A stretch of 64,000 nucleotides of DNA from Nesterenkonia marinintestina (GTDB lineage: Bacteria > Actinomycetota > Actinomycetes > Actinomycetales > Micrococcaceae): NCBI RefSeq assembly GCF_025420485.1, contig NZ_JAOEFD010000012.1, forward strand, positions 1 to 64,000. The letters run 5' to 3'. The translations under genes and the position numbers were made by a program. This document shows, one piece after another, positions 1 through 8,632 of the stretch (position 1 is the first letter of the stretch; every line of letters starts with the position of its first letter). The notes beneath the pieces are model-generated. The model was given only the letters and a program-made list of their open reading frames with translations, searched no databases and had not been told where the DNA came from.

Positions 1-1724
1 CAACGTGCGTTAGTGAGGATCCGGGCCTCGTCCGCGGTTGGTTCGGCTTCGAGCCAGTTGAGTTTGCGGGTGCGTTCGGCCACGTTCATCCCACCATCGA
101 CGTGCTCTGCCCGGCACACCAGTGAAGGTTCCTCGCCAGCGTTGGTGTCGGCGATCTGTTCGGTGATGCGTTCGAACATCGAGGCCGCCCACCGGGATTC
201 TTTAATGTTCGAGGCAAACGCCACTGCCCGCTGCATCGGACGCACCGTCTTACTGCCGTTGCTGAGGCCACGGTGGGATAGCCCGTTCCAGCAGCCGACC
301 ACTTTGGCCACATCTGGGATCCTCAGCGCGCTTTCCTCGTCGGTGAGCAGACCTTGCCAGCGCTTATTGATCGCGGCTTCATCGACTGCTAACACCAACA
401 CCTTGTAATCGGTCAGCAGACCTTTTTCAACAGCTTCTCCGAAGCCCAGCCGGTGAAACTCGGGGCCATAGAGCCGCTGATCATCCATAGAGGCGACCAC
501 CACCGAATTCTCATCGGCCTTCTTCTTAGTGCTCTCATCGAAGACCCTGGGCGTGGCAGTCATATACAACCGTTTCGCCCCGGCAACGAAGGAATCGTCG
601 TGGATCTTGGTGAACGCTGACTCATCTTCACCGGCCACGGTGGCACCGGTGGTGCGGTGGGCCTCATCGCAGATGATCAGATCAAACTCGCCGAACCCGA
701 GCTGCTGGGCCTGGTTGAGCACATCAATTGACTGATACGTCGAGAACACCACCGTCCGGCCCTCATAGCTTTGGGCCAGGCGGCGCCGGTTGACCAACTT
801 ATCCGGATCCGTGGTTGCCGGCACGATCAGCTCAGTAGTGGAAATATCCTCGGCCGTGTTCTTCCCGACCTTCACATCTGAGCAGACCGCCAAGGCCCGG
901 AACGGTTCATCAGCGTCTGCCTTCCACTCCCTCAAGGTCTGGTCCAACAACGCGATAGAGGGCACCATGAACAGCACGTTGCCAGTGGGTGGTGTCTGTT
1001 CCTGCATGATCTGCAGCGACGTATAGGTTTTGCCCGTGCCGCAGGCCATAATCATCTTTCCCCGGTCCGAGACCTCGAACCCGGCAGCGACCTCGGCCAT
1101 GGCTGCACGTTGATACGGGAACGGCGACTTCCCCAGACCCTTATGCCGCACCACCCGATCCGGGGTCTCGATGGCGAACTCCGACCAGGCGATATCAGCC
1201 CGATCCATCTGCGGTAAATCGATGACCTGGACATCGTTGTCCTCAAGAGTCCGCTGAGCCGTGGGCCCAAGCTTCAAAGCAGTATGCGCCAGAATCCGGC
1301 GAGAGAACTCTTTCGGGTGAGCTGCAGAGATGAACGAGTCAATGCCTGCTTTATCAACGGTGGACTCAGGGTCTACAAACTTCGTCTGAATCGCTGTCAG
1401 TTCCCCGGTGAACCGGTCCCTGGCCACCAGATCCACACCGGTATCTACCCGGCCCTCACGTCCGGGATACTCGTTCCACAACCACACATCAGAGAACTCA
1501 CGAGCCCACACCGGATCCACAGTCAGATACGACCGCATCAGCCGTTCAAACTTATCGCCCTGATCCCGTGTGCCATCCGAACCGTGATAATAGGTCTCCA
1601 GCAGGTGCCCCAGCGTGATCTCTTCAGTCCCCATAGAGACATTGTCTAAGACGACGGCCCAAGGGACACCATCGACACCGTCCTGTGTGTCACAAAGGAG
1701 CAAGGCGGCGGATTCGGTTTTCAT
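1..1724 (-). CDS. Nuclease-helicase resembling type ISP restriction-modification enzymes (COG4889), 5' part only
   Basis: The frame is open from the start codon to the window edge, giving the first roughly 574 residues. Residues 90-116 carry an Mrr-like PD-(D/E)XK nuclease site: D98 in GVDLV, then Q113 and K115 in IQTKF. An SF2 helicase core follows, with motif I ACGTGKT (227-233), motif II DEAH (353-356) and motif III TAT (389-391). Nuclease followed by helicase is the layout of single-chain type ISP enzymes such as LlaGI, which then carry an adenine methyltransferase and a target recognition domain. Those parts would lie left of the window, so the type is not proven. A GTG at 1733 in the same frame has a better-placed GAGG than the ATG used here. 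As transposon cargo, a role in phage defence is likely. Confidence 0.8.
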   Translation of the reverse strand, partial: MKTESAALLLCDTQDGVDGVPWAVVLDNVSMGTEEITLGHLLETYYHGSDGTRDQGDKFERLMRSYLTVDPVWAREFSDVWLWNEYPGREGRVDTGVDLVARDRFTGELTAIQTKFVDPESTVDKAGIDSFISAAHPKEFSRRILAHTALKLGPTAQRTLEDNDVQVIDLPQMDRADIAWSEFAIETPDRVVRHKGLGKSPFPYQRAAMAEVAAGFEVSDRGKMIMACGTGKTYTSLQIMQEQTPPTGNVLFMVPSIALLDQTLREWKADADEPFRALAVCSDVKVGKNTAEDISTTELIVPATTDPDKLVNRRRLAQSYEGRTVVFSTYQSIDVLNQAQQLGFGEFDLIICDEAHRTTGATVAGEDESAFTKIHDDSFVAGAKRLYMTATPRVFDESTKKKADENSVVVASMDDQRLYGPEFHRLGFGEAVEKGLLTDYKVLVLAVDEAAINKRWQGLLTDEESALRIPDVAKVVGCWNGLSHRGLSNGSKTVRPMQRAVAFASNIKESRWAASMFERITEQIADTNAGEEPSLVCRAEHVDGGMNVAERTRKLNWLEAEPTADEARILTNAR

Positions 1725-1841
1725 AGCGACCACACCATGAACCTCACGCCCTCAGGAAGGCTGGAGGCACTCTGGAGCTACTGTGAAACGACCTCACCAC
1801 GGCAGCAGTGCAACCGGAAGTCCGCGAGCTATGGTCTTGTA

Positions 1842-2666
1842 ATGAGCAGCTCAGCATCCTCCGACACATCATTGTGGGTTCTGCCGCCCGAGTCGTACGC
1901 CCAGGTTTGGCGCTACATGACCCTCCCGAAATATTTATCCCTGCTTCAAACGGGATCACTGTATTTTGGGCGCCTGGATCTGATGGAAGATGCGTGGGAG
2001 GGCGCGCCTCATATGGGAGGGCTTGAAGCCGAAGTCCGCAACCTCGGGACGGCCCGGGACGATGTTAGAGCCGTTGCACGACAGTCACTGCTCAACTTGG
2101 CAGCGTTTCAACGTCGATCCACGTACGTCAGCTGCTGGCATATGGCAGAAGAGGAGTCCGCCGCGATGTGGTCCTTGTACCAACAGGACAACGCGGGAAT
2201 CGCCATTCAGACTGATTGGCATGCACTCAACAGCTCTCTGGACCCTTGGATTCCTTTCCTGGAGGCTCAGGTTGTTTACGGATCGCATTTTGAAGGCGGC
2301 GGTAACCATTTCAATTTGCCAGCTTCCCTGTGCACGAAACGCCGGAGTTTCGCTCATGAGCGCGAGGCCCGCATCATCTATCTCGACGCACAAAAAGAGT
2401 TCAAAACAGACATGGACTACTTCAAGTATCAGGGAACGAAGATCGCTCGGCCTCGTGACCACGCTCTGGAGGCGCGATTGGCCGAACTTCCATCCGGCAT
2501 TCCAATGAAAGCTGATATAGAGAGGCTCGTTGGACGCGTGGTTTTGGCTCCGTATATGCCTCCCTGGGTAGAGGAGGCTGTTCGCGAGACGACGGCCCGG
2601 TTCGGCTTCGAGTTTCCTGTAGGAAGATCAGCGTTAGATACGGATTTCCCTGGCTGGCGGTCTTAG
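1842..2666 (+). CDS. DUF2971 domain protein
   Basis: The 274-residue product fits the DUF2971 family. It has an N-terminal WRYMTLPKYLSLLQTGSLYF segment, a central YVSCWHM then AAMWSLY then GIAIQT block, and a KRRSFAHEREARII block. The biochemical function of the family is unknown. The ATG at 1842 is preferred because the family-like sequence begins shortly after it; the frame is open back to an ATG at 1737, but those extra 35 residues are not protein-like. The gene is divergent from the restriction-like gene, leaving about 110 bp for two promoters. It sits among transposon cargo, and DUF2971 genes often occur in mobile islands. No membrane segment or signal peptide is visible. Confidence 0.8.
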   Translation: MSSSASSDTSLWVLPPESYAQVWRYMTLPKYLSLLQTGSLYFGRLDLMEDAWEGAPHMGGLEAEVRNLGTARDDVRAVARQSLLNLAAFQRRSTYVSCWHMAEEESAAMWSLYQQDNAGIAIQTDWHALNSSLDPWIPFLEAQVVYGSHFEGGGNHFNLPASLCTKRRSFAHEREARIIYLDAQKEFKTDMDYFKYQGTKIARPRDHALEARLAELPSGIPMKADIERLVGRVVLAPYMPPWVEEAVRETTARFGFEFPVGRSALDTDFPGWRS

Positions 2667-3174
2667 GGCTTCGTCGTCCAGGCTCCGCTGAGGGGGGACC
2701 GCTGAGCTCTGCGTGCCATCCGCTGAGCTAGGAAAGTCATCTCGCTGGGGGACGGTTGCCATGAATACGTCTTTGCCCATGGGACCAGGACTCCAGATAC
2801 AGGTCGCAGCGCAATCTGTTCAATGCGGCCTGACCTGGCCCTTTACAAGGTCGCAGGAAGATCTCCGGTGAAACTGTACGATAATTCATTGCACGATTAC
2901 CCCTAGATGGACTGCATCTGAGCGCAGACAAACGAAACCAAACAGCACTATTTTGCGGATTCAATCTACGTATATTGACCCAGAACGGGCGCTGGCGTTG
3001 CACGAATGAATGCATCATATCTGGAGTCCTGGGGACCGAGCGCAATCGAGTACGTAGCTCCCACTGGCACGTTGAAGCGGCCCTCCGGGTCGAGTTCGAA
3101 GGCGCCGTTCTTCTCTTAGACAGTGGAGCGACTTCAGCCACGGTCGGTGGGGCGGGTCCATGTGTTTGAGACGG
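2667..3174. other. Gene-poor stretch in transposon cargo
   Basis: No convincing gene is visible. Short open frames on both strands (2737-3141 minus, 2975-3169 plus) lack recognisable composition or motifs. The octamer CCGCTGAG occurs three times between 2690 and 2740. Local AT content is high around 2870-2980. The stretch separates two genes that converge on it. Confidence 0.5.
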
Positions 3175-4947
3175 TTAGGTGCGGGGCGTTTCTATTCGAA
3201 CGCGGTGCCCGTCGTCGTTCTTGACCCATAGGAGCCTGCGGTCATCTGATAAGCGAGTGGCGATGTCATCACTCTCCTGGGCACGTTCGAACACAGCATC
3301 TGGGTCCCCGTAGACGTGGAGGATTGGGCCGTTCTCAGTGGGCGGCGGCTTCGTGGCACTGGCTTGGGTGATCATCAGGTTTCCTGCCAGCCGGATGTGG
3401 CTCTCGCTGTACTCACCGGGAAGTTGGAGAACTTTCTCGTAGAAGGATCTGGTGGCGCTTAAGTCGGCTACTTTGATCTCCACGAGGGTCAGATTAGAGG
3501 GTGTCACCGTCTGGACCTCACGGGTGTCGGACGCCCTCGAGAGGGGCTGTCCTCGGCTAGCTGCGGCGGCGTCCGCCTCCAGGTCGATGGTGAGAGTCTG
3601 GCCGTCTTCAGTCGTTGCCACGATACGGCTGACCTGCTTCTTTCTCGACGCCGAAAGGAGGGAGTGGCGCTCGAGGTTGATCGTGCGTCCATCGGGCAGC
3701 ACATCGGTGTTGGCGCTCTGGAAGAGCTCTTCGGACCAACCTTGCAGAGCTTTCCGGTCCACCGGCATGTCTTTGCGAGGTTGAACGGTCGCATCCGTGG
3801 AGAGAAGTTCCGCCCCCAACCACGAGATGTACTGGCTGTCTTGGACGTATTCATCCAATGAAGCCAACCAGTAGGTCCCGTGCACCGTTCCCCAGAGGCT
3901 GCCTGCCATGGAGGCGAGGGCGTCGGTATCGGCGCCGGTGAGGTAAGCGGCCTGAACCAGGCCGCTAGCGGGACTGCTCGCGTATTTGGTTGCCAGGTAG
4001 AGACTGGCCAGAGCACTGACCGTGCCTGCCCCGCTGATCGTGTTGTCGAAGGCACCCAAGACGTTCAGGACGCTGTGGTCATTCTCCGTGCTGCCGTTAT
4101 CGAGGTGGGCTTTGATCGTCTGTAGGCTCGCGTCGATTTCTTCGACCGTTTCTCGCCAGCTGGTGGCGATGTCCGTCCATTCGTGGGAGTACTGATCGGC
4201 TGTGCGCTGGTGATTGAATATCCAGGTGTCGTCGACGTTTTCGAAGAGCACATCGATAGGCCGCCAGCTGGTCTCATCTGCGATGGCATCGATGAGTTCT
4301 CCGTGCTCCAGGGTGGCCGGGTCGTGGTGGGCGTAGCACAGAGCTATCGCGTGGATGAGGGCTCCGAGTATGGCCCGCGGGTGACCGTGGGTCGCGATGC
4401 TATCGCGCACCACTCGCCCGGCGAGGTTCGGGATATCCGCCACCCCACGGGTCTTCAGGACGTGGGGAACGATCCTCGTGGCTGCGCTGTTTCCACCGGC
4501 GCTGAAGTAGCCGGTGGCATGTGTTTTCTTCTTTTTGGTCTTCGCGAGGCTCCAGGGAGGTTTCCCAGCCTGCCAGCTGCGCGCAGCCCGCAGCACAGCA
4601 CCCCCGCCTTCCCGCTGGTAGAGGGTCCACTGCGGCAACTCAACCTCGGTCAACCATGGGTACCAGTCGCCGTCTCTGAGGCAGGCACGGCCGACGGCAA
4701 GCAGCAATTGGGTGTGGTCGCTGTATCCTCCGGCCGAGACTGGCTCCTGGTAGCGGGCAGAACCCTCTCGTCTGCGACGTGTCCAGGACTGGAAACCCAG
4801 TACCCTACTCTCCTGCCGCCTGCGGTTGCCTCTAATGTTTCGGCTTCGGCGTGCCTGGGGCCAGCCCAAAGCATCACCCACAGCAGCTCCCAGCATAGAA
4901 CCGGCAACGTGGTCACCCCGGCCACCAGGAGTCTGGACACCGCCCAT
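3175..4947 (-). CDS. ADP-ribosylglycohydrolase (DraG family) fused to a C-terminal VOC/glyoxalase domain
   Basis: Residues 13-380 follow the DraG/ARH fold. They contain AGSMLGAAVGDALG at the start, the metal-site segment YSDHTQ (75-80), GGNSAATR (151-158), THGHPRAILGAL (186-197) and the second metal segment GADTDALASMAG (338-349). Such enzymes remove ADP-ribose from proteins or nucleic acids using two metal ions. The usual DDT of the first metal site is DHT here, with His78 replacing the second Asp. After a linker (about 385-480), residues 485-590 form a VOC domain that starts LTLVEIKVADLSATRSFYEKV. The pairing is unusual. It sits in transposon cargo near a restriction-like gene, so a role in defence or in reversing a toxin's ADP-ribosylation is possible but unproven. 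The start gives the normal family N-terminus. Confidence 0.8.
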   Translation of the reverse strand: MGGVQTPGGRGDHVAGSMLGAAVGDALGWPQARRSRNIRGNRRRQESRVLGFQSWTRRRREGSARYQEPVSAGGYSDHTQLLLAVGRACLRDGDWYPWLTEVELPQWTLYQREGGGAVLRAARSWQAGKPPWSLAKTKKKKTHATGYFSAGGNSAATRIVPHVLKTRGVADIPNLAGRVVRDSIATHGHPRAILGALIHAIALCYAHHDPATLEHGELIDAIADETSWRPIDVLFENVDDTWIFNHQRTADQYSHEWTDIATSWRETVEEIDASLQTIKAHLDNGSTENDHSVLNVLGAFDNTISGAGTVSALASLYLATKYASSPASGLVQAAYLTGADTDALASMAGSLWGTVHGTYWLASLDEYVQDSQYISWLGAELLSTDATVQPRKDMPVDRKALQGWSEELFQSANTDVLPDGRTINLERHSLLSASRKKQVSRIVATTEDGQTLTIDLEADAAAASRGQPLSRASDTREVQTVTPSNLTLVEIKVADLSATRSFYEKVLQLPGEYSESHIRLAGNLMITQASATKPPPTENGPILHVYGDPDAVFERAQESDDIATRLSDDRRLLWVKNDDGHRVRIETPRT

Positions 4948-5068
4948 CAGCCATTCCCTCTTACAACGTTCTTCACCACTAGATGGTGCCGTCGCCCGAC
5001 GAAGATTCCGCCTCGATGGTGGTGCCTAGCTCTGTTCTGGCTGTGAGGCGGAACGCAGGCCATGACCG

Positions 5069-5323
5069 TCATTGGCCGGTACTGCGGCGGGAGACGATAC
5101 GGGTAATCGTGTTCTCATTGACTCCCCAGTCTTTAGCGAGCCGATACTTCGATAGACCCTCGTCGTAGGAAACCAGTATCCGCTCATCTCGCGCTGCTCG
5201 CAGCGTGAGCAGGTGAGCCTCTGTTTCAGTGATCTGTTGTGCCAGCTGTTCGTTACCCAGACTTGAGGGGATAGTGGTTGGTCCTGTGCTGGGTGTCTCG
5301 TCAGTCAAGGGGGTCTCCTTCAT
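5069..5323 (-). CDS. Small helix-turn-helix protein
   Basis: The product has 84 residues. The C-terminal half looks like a DNA-binding helix-turn-helix: SKYRLAKDWGVNENTITRIV, preceded by a helical segment LLTLRAARDERILVSYDEGL. This pattern resembles small actinobacterial proteins with a resolvase-like or sigma-4-like HTH. The gene follows the tniQ end on the same strand after about 560 bp, and precedes the ADP-ribosylglycohydrolase by 121 bp. It could regulate the cargo or the transposition genes. The start is uncertain, since AAGGAG overlaps codons 2-3 of the ATG and would fit a TTG at 5308 (codon 6). Confidence 0.6.
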   Translation of the reverse strand: MKETPLTDETPSTGPTTIPSSLGNEQLAQQITETEAHLLTLRAARDERILVSYDEGLSKYRLAKDWGVNENTITRIVSRRSTGQ

Positions 5324-5353
5324 GGCCGCAGGCGAGGGCTATTTGTTCATAGC

Positions 5354-5871
5354 CTAGATGTCACCGCCTATGTCTACGACGAAGGCGGGCTTCAGCAAAG
5401 TCACATGACTTGAGAGCTTGTGGTCCTTGGCGAGGTACGCGATTGGTGGCGGAATATACGCCTTCATCTGAGACCTAGATGTTGCTGATCGGTCTGAAAG
5501 GATCATTCTTGGGCTTTCCAGCAAGGGAGTTAGTGAGGCAGACACTAGTTTGCCTGCATTGAGCGACGCTCCGCCCGGCCTGGCTTTACAGGTTGGGACG
5601 AACACGCGCGTCGGCGAGTTCCCTACCCAGTGTCCATTGCCGATGACTGGCACCTCTTTGCTGGTGCCTGACCCAAGACTTTGAAGTCGGCAATGTCGCC
5701 TGAATCCTGGTTCTTTGATACCGCATGAATGATGAATTTGCGCCATTCAGGGGTGTCTGATGCGCCCGGGGCGAGGGCCATCGCCGCATTGAGTTCGTCT
5801 TCAACGGTCCAGTTCAGGGTCTCAAGCTCGCCGGTCGAGGGGTGACGTGAGTCCCGAGATCGGGAGGGCAT
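5354..5871 (-). pseudogene. Small unrecognised gene after tniQ, apparently frameshifted
   Basis: A frame starting 12 bp after the tniQ stop encodes a protein-like stretch of 82 residues with segments such as LNWTVEDELNAAMALAPGAS and EWRKFIIHAVSKNQDSGDIA, stopping at 5623. A second frame overlaps it and continues to 5354 with protein-like sequence, including VIGNGHWVGNSPTRVFVP and AYIPPPIAYLAKDHKL. Shifting back one base near 5650, at the AAAGAGG run, joins them into one product of about 172 residues. No family was recognised. It could be a decayed gene, a sequencing error, or two unrelated small frames. Its position suggests it was part of the transposition operon. Confidence 0.4.
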
Positions 5872-5883
5872 TGCGGTCTCTCT

Positions 5884-7596
5884 TCAGGGTGGGGTCCATG
5901 TTTCAGGCTCGGCGCATTGTTCAGTTAGGGCGCGGTGAATGAGCTGTCTTTTCCAAGTCGAGGGCTCTTCAGGAAGAACGTTTGTCGCCCGGAGGTCTCC
6001 CCAGGCCATGGGGGTGTACCGAGGGCTCGCTTGCGTGAAGTGACACCAGGTCCATAGTCTTTCGGGATCGGAGAAGGAAGCCTTGAGGCTTAATCCCTGT
6101 GCCAGTAGGTCTACTTGAGCGGGGCTGGACAGAGCACGCCGTCGTGACGCGTAGTCAATCGTCGATGGATCATGGGTAAGCCGGTCAGAGGCCCTCAGGA
6201 TTGCTTGGCGAAGTGTCGGCCACCCTGTTTGTTTGCAGAGGCGCTTCCAGGTGCCGGTGATCCTTGCAGCAGCATGCTTAGGTGCTCCCAGCCTCTCGGC
6301 CGCGGAGGCTACGGAGATGCTCCGGCCCACGCAGATAACGGCGATGCTGATCGCGAATTGTGCTCTTTCGTCGTCGGTGAGGTCGAAACCCGGCAGGCCA
6401 AGGGGATACCACAGTTGTGGTACCGCAGAGAATGGTGCGGGCCTTATCTTCCAGTCGAGAGCGTACTTCGGGGTGGGAGTGTTTCGGTGACGAAGTTCAT
6501 GAGGTGCTCGCGGCAAGGACGAGCCGGCGCGGAACGCCAACTGGGTTGTAGGCGGAAGCCGGTTCTGGAGGCTCTGGAGACGAATGGCGTGCAGAAGAGG
6601 CTCCAGAGGGCGTGAGCGAATATTGTGCGCCGGCCCTATCGGCGCTAAACGCCCATGGACTCGTAAGAGGTCGAAGTGATCGGCCATGGCCCCAGCTTCC
6701 TCCAGCGAAGGCTGGTTCAGAACGATGAAAGCACTCTGCGGAGCTCTACCGACCTGCAGTGCAGTTACGGGGAGTCTCTTGCCCCTGGGGGTATGGAGAG
6801 CTTCGTACGTCAGAAGAGTAAGTGCCCGGCTGGCTTCGGCGTTCGTGATCTCTCGTCCGGCCCACTTCTTCGATCCGCCGTTCTCGTGGAACGTCTGGAG
6901 CGCTTCGGTTGCTCGGAGGAGGGTAGTTGTCGCAGGCTCAGCCGAGATTGCTGACAGATTTGTAAAGCAACCGGTTCGGCGACTGCGATCAAGCTGGCTA
7001 GGCTCACCAACATATTCGGTGCAAGTGGCTGGATGTCTATCTCGACGTGCCCAAGCGATGGTGCTGAACGGTCGAGATTCACAACCTGGGCAAATGTCCC
7101 TCAGGACTCGACTGTGCTGAAGGCAGACCAAAGTTAGAGGGTCCCGCCATTCCGGACGCCATATCTGATGTTCGTGGATACATTCAGGACAAAACCTTGA
7201 ACCTTTCAGAAGTGGAAAGGGACGGAAAACGTCGAATCGGTGGAGAACACTCACCGGCGCTCCCATAATTCGCTGTTGGCGAGAAAATGCTTCGGCGCGT
7301 TCTGAGTCGCTTACTCCGGTGCGTTCACTAAGGTCGTTTCGTGGACGTGCCAGTCGCTGATTGACTCCCGTCGGCGAGTAGGAACGAACGTGCATGTTCA
7401 GCTCACGGAACACCCCGGCTGGCGTGACCTCATATCGGTGAGCAAGTCGGGCCCACCAACTGACTAGCGTTTCGTCCTTACGAAGCTCAACGTGTATAGG
7501 CCAGCGGTCCAGATCATGTCCTCCCGGGATCCCCCTCAGCTTGGGGGCGACCGAGTGGGTGGGGTTAGGGGCTGAAGATGCTAGTTTCGGCTGCAT
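5884..7596 (-). CDS. tniQ: TniQ family transposition target-selection protein
   Basis: The 570-residue protein begins like TniQ/TnsD, with WPIHVELRKDETLVSWWARL (32-51). It then has a zinc-binding module with C136/C139 (CPEC), C158/H161 (CLQH) and C169/C172 (CPGC). TniQ-type proteins bind or recognise the target and recruit the TnsC ATPase. It is longer than minimal TniQ proteins (about 300-400 residues) and nearer to TnsD in size, which would suit sequence-specific DNA binding by its C-terminal half; that is an inference. Its start overlaps the tnsC end by 32 bp, so the two are co-transcribed. The insertion point next to clpB may be the site it recognises. Confidence 0.9.
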   Translation of the reverse strand: MQPKLASSAPNPTHSVAPKLRGIPGGHDLDRWPIHVELRKDETLVSWWARLAHRYEVTPAGVFRELNMHVRSYSPTGVNQRLARPRNDLSERTGVSDSERAEAFSRQQRIMGAPVSVLHRFDVFRPFPLLKGSRFCPECIHEHQIWRPEWRDPLTLVCLQHSRVLRDICPGCESRPFSTIAWARRDRHPATCTEYVGEPSQLDRSRRTGCFTNLSAISAEPATTTLLRATEALQTFHENGGSKKWAGREITNAEASRALTLLTYEALHTPRGKRLPVTALQVGRAPQSAFIVLNQPSLEEAGAMADHFDLLRVHGRLAPIGPAHNIRSRPLEPLLHAIRLQSLQNRLPPTTQLAFRAGSSLPRAPHELRHRNTPTPKYALDWKIRPAPFSAVPQLWYPLGLPGFDLTDDERAQFAISIAVICVGRSISVASAAERLGAPKHAAARITGTWKRLCKQTGWPTLRQAILRASDRLTHDPSTIDYASRRRALSSPAQVDLLAQGLSLKASFSDPERLWTWCHFTQASPRYTPMAWGDLRATNVLPEEPSTWKRQLIHRALTEQCAEPETWTPP

Positions 7597-8632
7597 TGTC
7601 GACCGTCACGGCGTTGAGAATTTCGGCATCAATAGTCTCCCTGCCTGATCGAATCGCGAATTGGCATGCGCGGTCCAACAAATTCGTCAAGGATCCAATG
7701 TTTCCTTGAGTTCTGCGGAAGATCTCCTTTGCTTGCTCTACAAGCATGCCGCGCTCCTTGTTGAGGAGAAGGAGATGGTCCTCGAATCGAGCGAGGAGGT
7801 CACACCAGGCTCTCATCCCCGGTCCTGTCGAGACGGTGAATGGGTCTACGGGCACGCGGGTTGCCCTTCGCGATGTTTGAGCGAAAGAGGCATCCTCACC
7901 GTATAACCCTTCGTCAAAGAATTTCTTAGCTTTGAGTTGGACGCCGACGTAGATGAAGGTCGCCGGCATTTCGTTGGCCAGGCCTTTGAGGTGATTACTG
8001 ACCTCCTGACCGCGTCGGTGCTTGAAGTCAACGAAGTGAAGATCATCGATGATGATCAACTTGGTTTGGCAGCTCCTGACACAGTCGACGGCTAGTGAGG
8101 CCAGTCTCGAGGTCGTCGCTCGGTGGGCTCCGGGGTGCCCGTAGAAGCTGAGAATCTTTTGATTGAGACCCTTCAATGTCACGCCGGAGTCGAGCGGGAC
8201 GAAGGCGACGGGTATCCGTTGGTGCCCTTCCTCAGTCTTAAGGCCTGAGCGCCGGAGCGCCCTCCGATGAAAATCGCGGGCATAACGAGTGGCGATGGTC
8301 GTCTTACCTAATGCTGGGGCAGCGTCGATGACCGCTGATCCTCGAAGACGGTCACCGTCTCGATAGCTGGAGGCCATGACCTGGTCGAGAATGCTGAACC
8401 CCCGGACGAGTTGTGCTGTCTTCATCGCTGGAGGGTTGGCGTTCCACACGGCGCGGGAGTCGTTATAATCCTCGAGCTCTTCTTCGGTGAAAGCTCTGAA
8501 TTCTGAAGCGGATACTGGGGGTAGCGGTTGTCGTGGTGCCGACTCAGCAAAAGCGTGCCAGCCACCCTTGGTCGCCAAATTGAAGTTGCGGATGTTGTTG
8601 GATGCAAGCCAATGACCGAACCGGTTAGTCAT
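7565..8632 (-). CDS. tnsC: TnsC/TniB-type AAA+ transposition ATPase
   Basis: The 355-residue product has an AAA+ core. Walker A is DAAPALGKTT (103-112) and Walker B is KLIIIDDLHF (191-200), followed by a helix-rich C-terminus. TnsC-type ATPases assemble on target DNA, link TniQ to the transposase and control insertion. The first glycine of the P-loop is replaced by alanine while GKT is kept. The start overlaps the tnsB stop (ATGA) and the 3' end overlaps tniQ. The N-terminal 80 residues have no recognisable domain and may contact TnsA or TnsB by analogy with Tn7. Confidence 0.9.
   Translation of the reverse strand: MTNRFGHWLASNNIRNFNLATKGGWHAFAESAPRQPLPPVSASEFRAFTEEELEDYNDSRAVWNANPPAMKTAQLVRGFSILDQVMASSYRDGDRLRGSAVIDAAPALGKTTIATRYARDFHRRALRRSGLKTEEGHQRIPVAFVPLDSGVTLKGLNQKILSFYGHPGAHRATTSRLASLAVDCVRSCQTKLIIIDDLHFVDFKHRRGQEVSNHLKGLANEMPATFIYVGVQLKAKKFFDEGLYGEDASFAQTSRRATRVPVDPFTVSTGPGMRAWCDLLARFEDHLLLLNKERGMLVEQAKEIFRRTQGNIGSLTNLLDRACQFAIRSGRETIDAEILNAVTVDNAAETSIFSP

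Noticed and set aside
2737-3169. Two short frames in the cargo gap
   Set aside because: No motif, no ribosome binding site of note, and composition unlike a protein.
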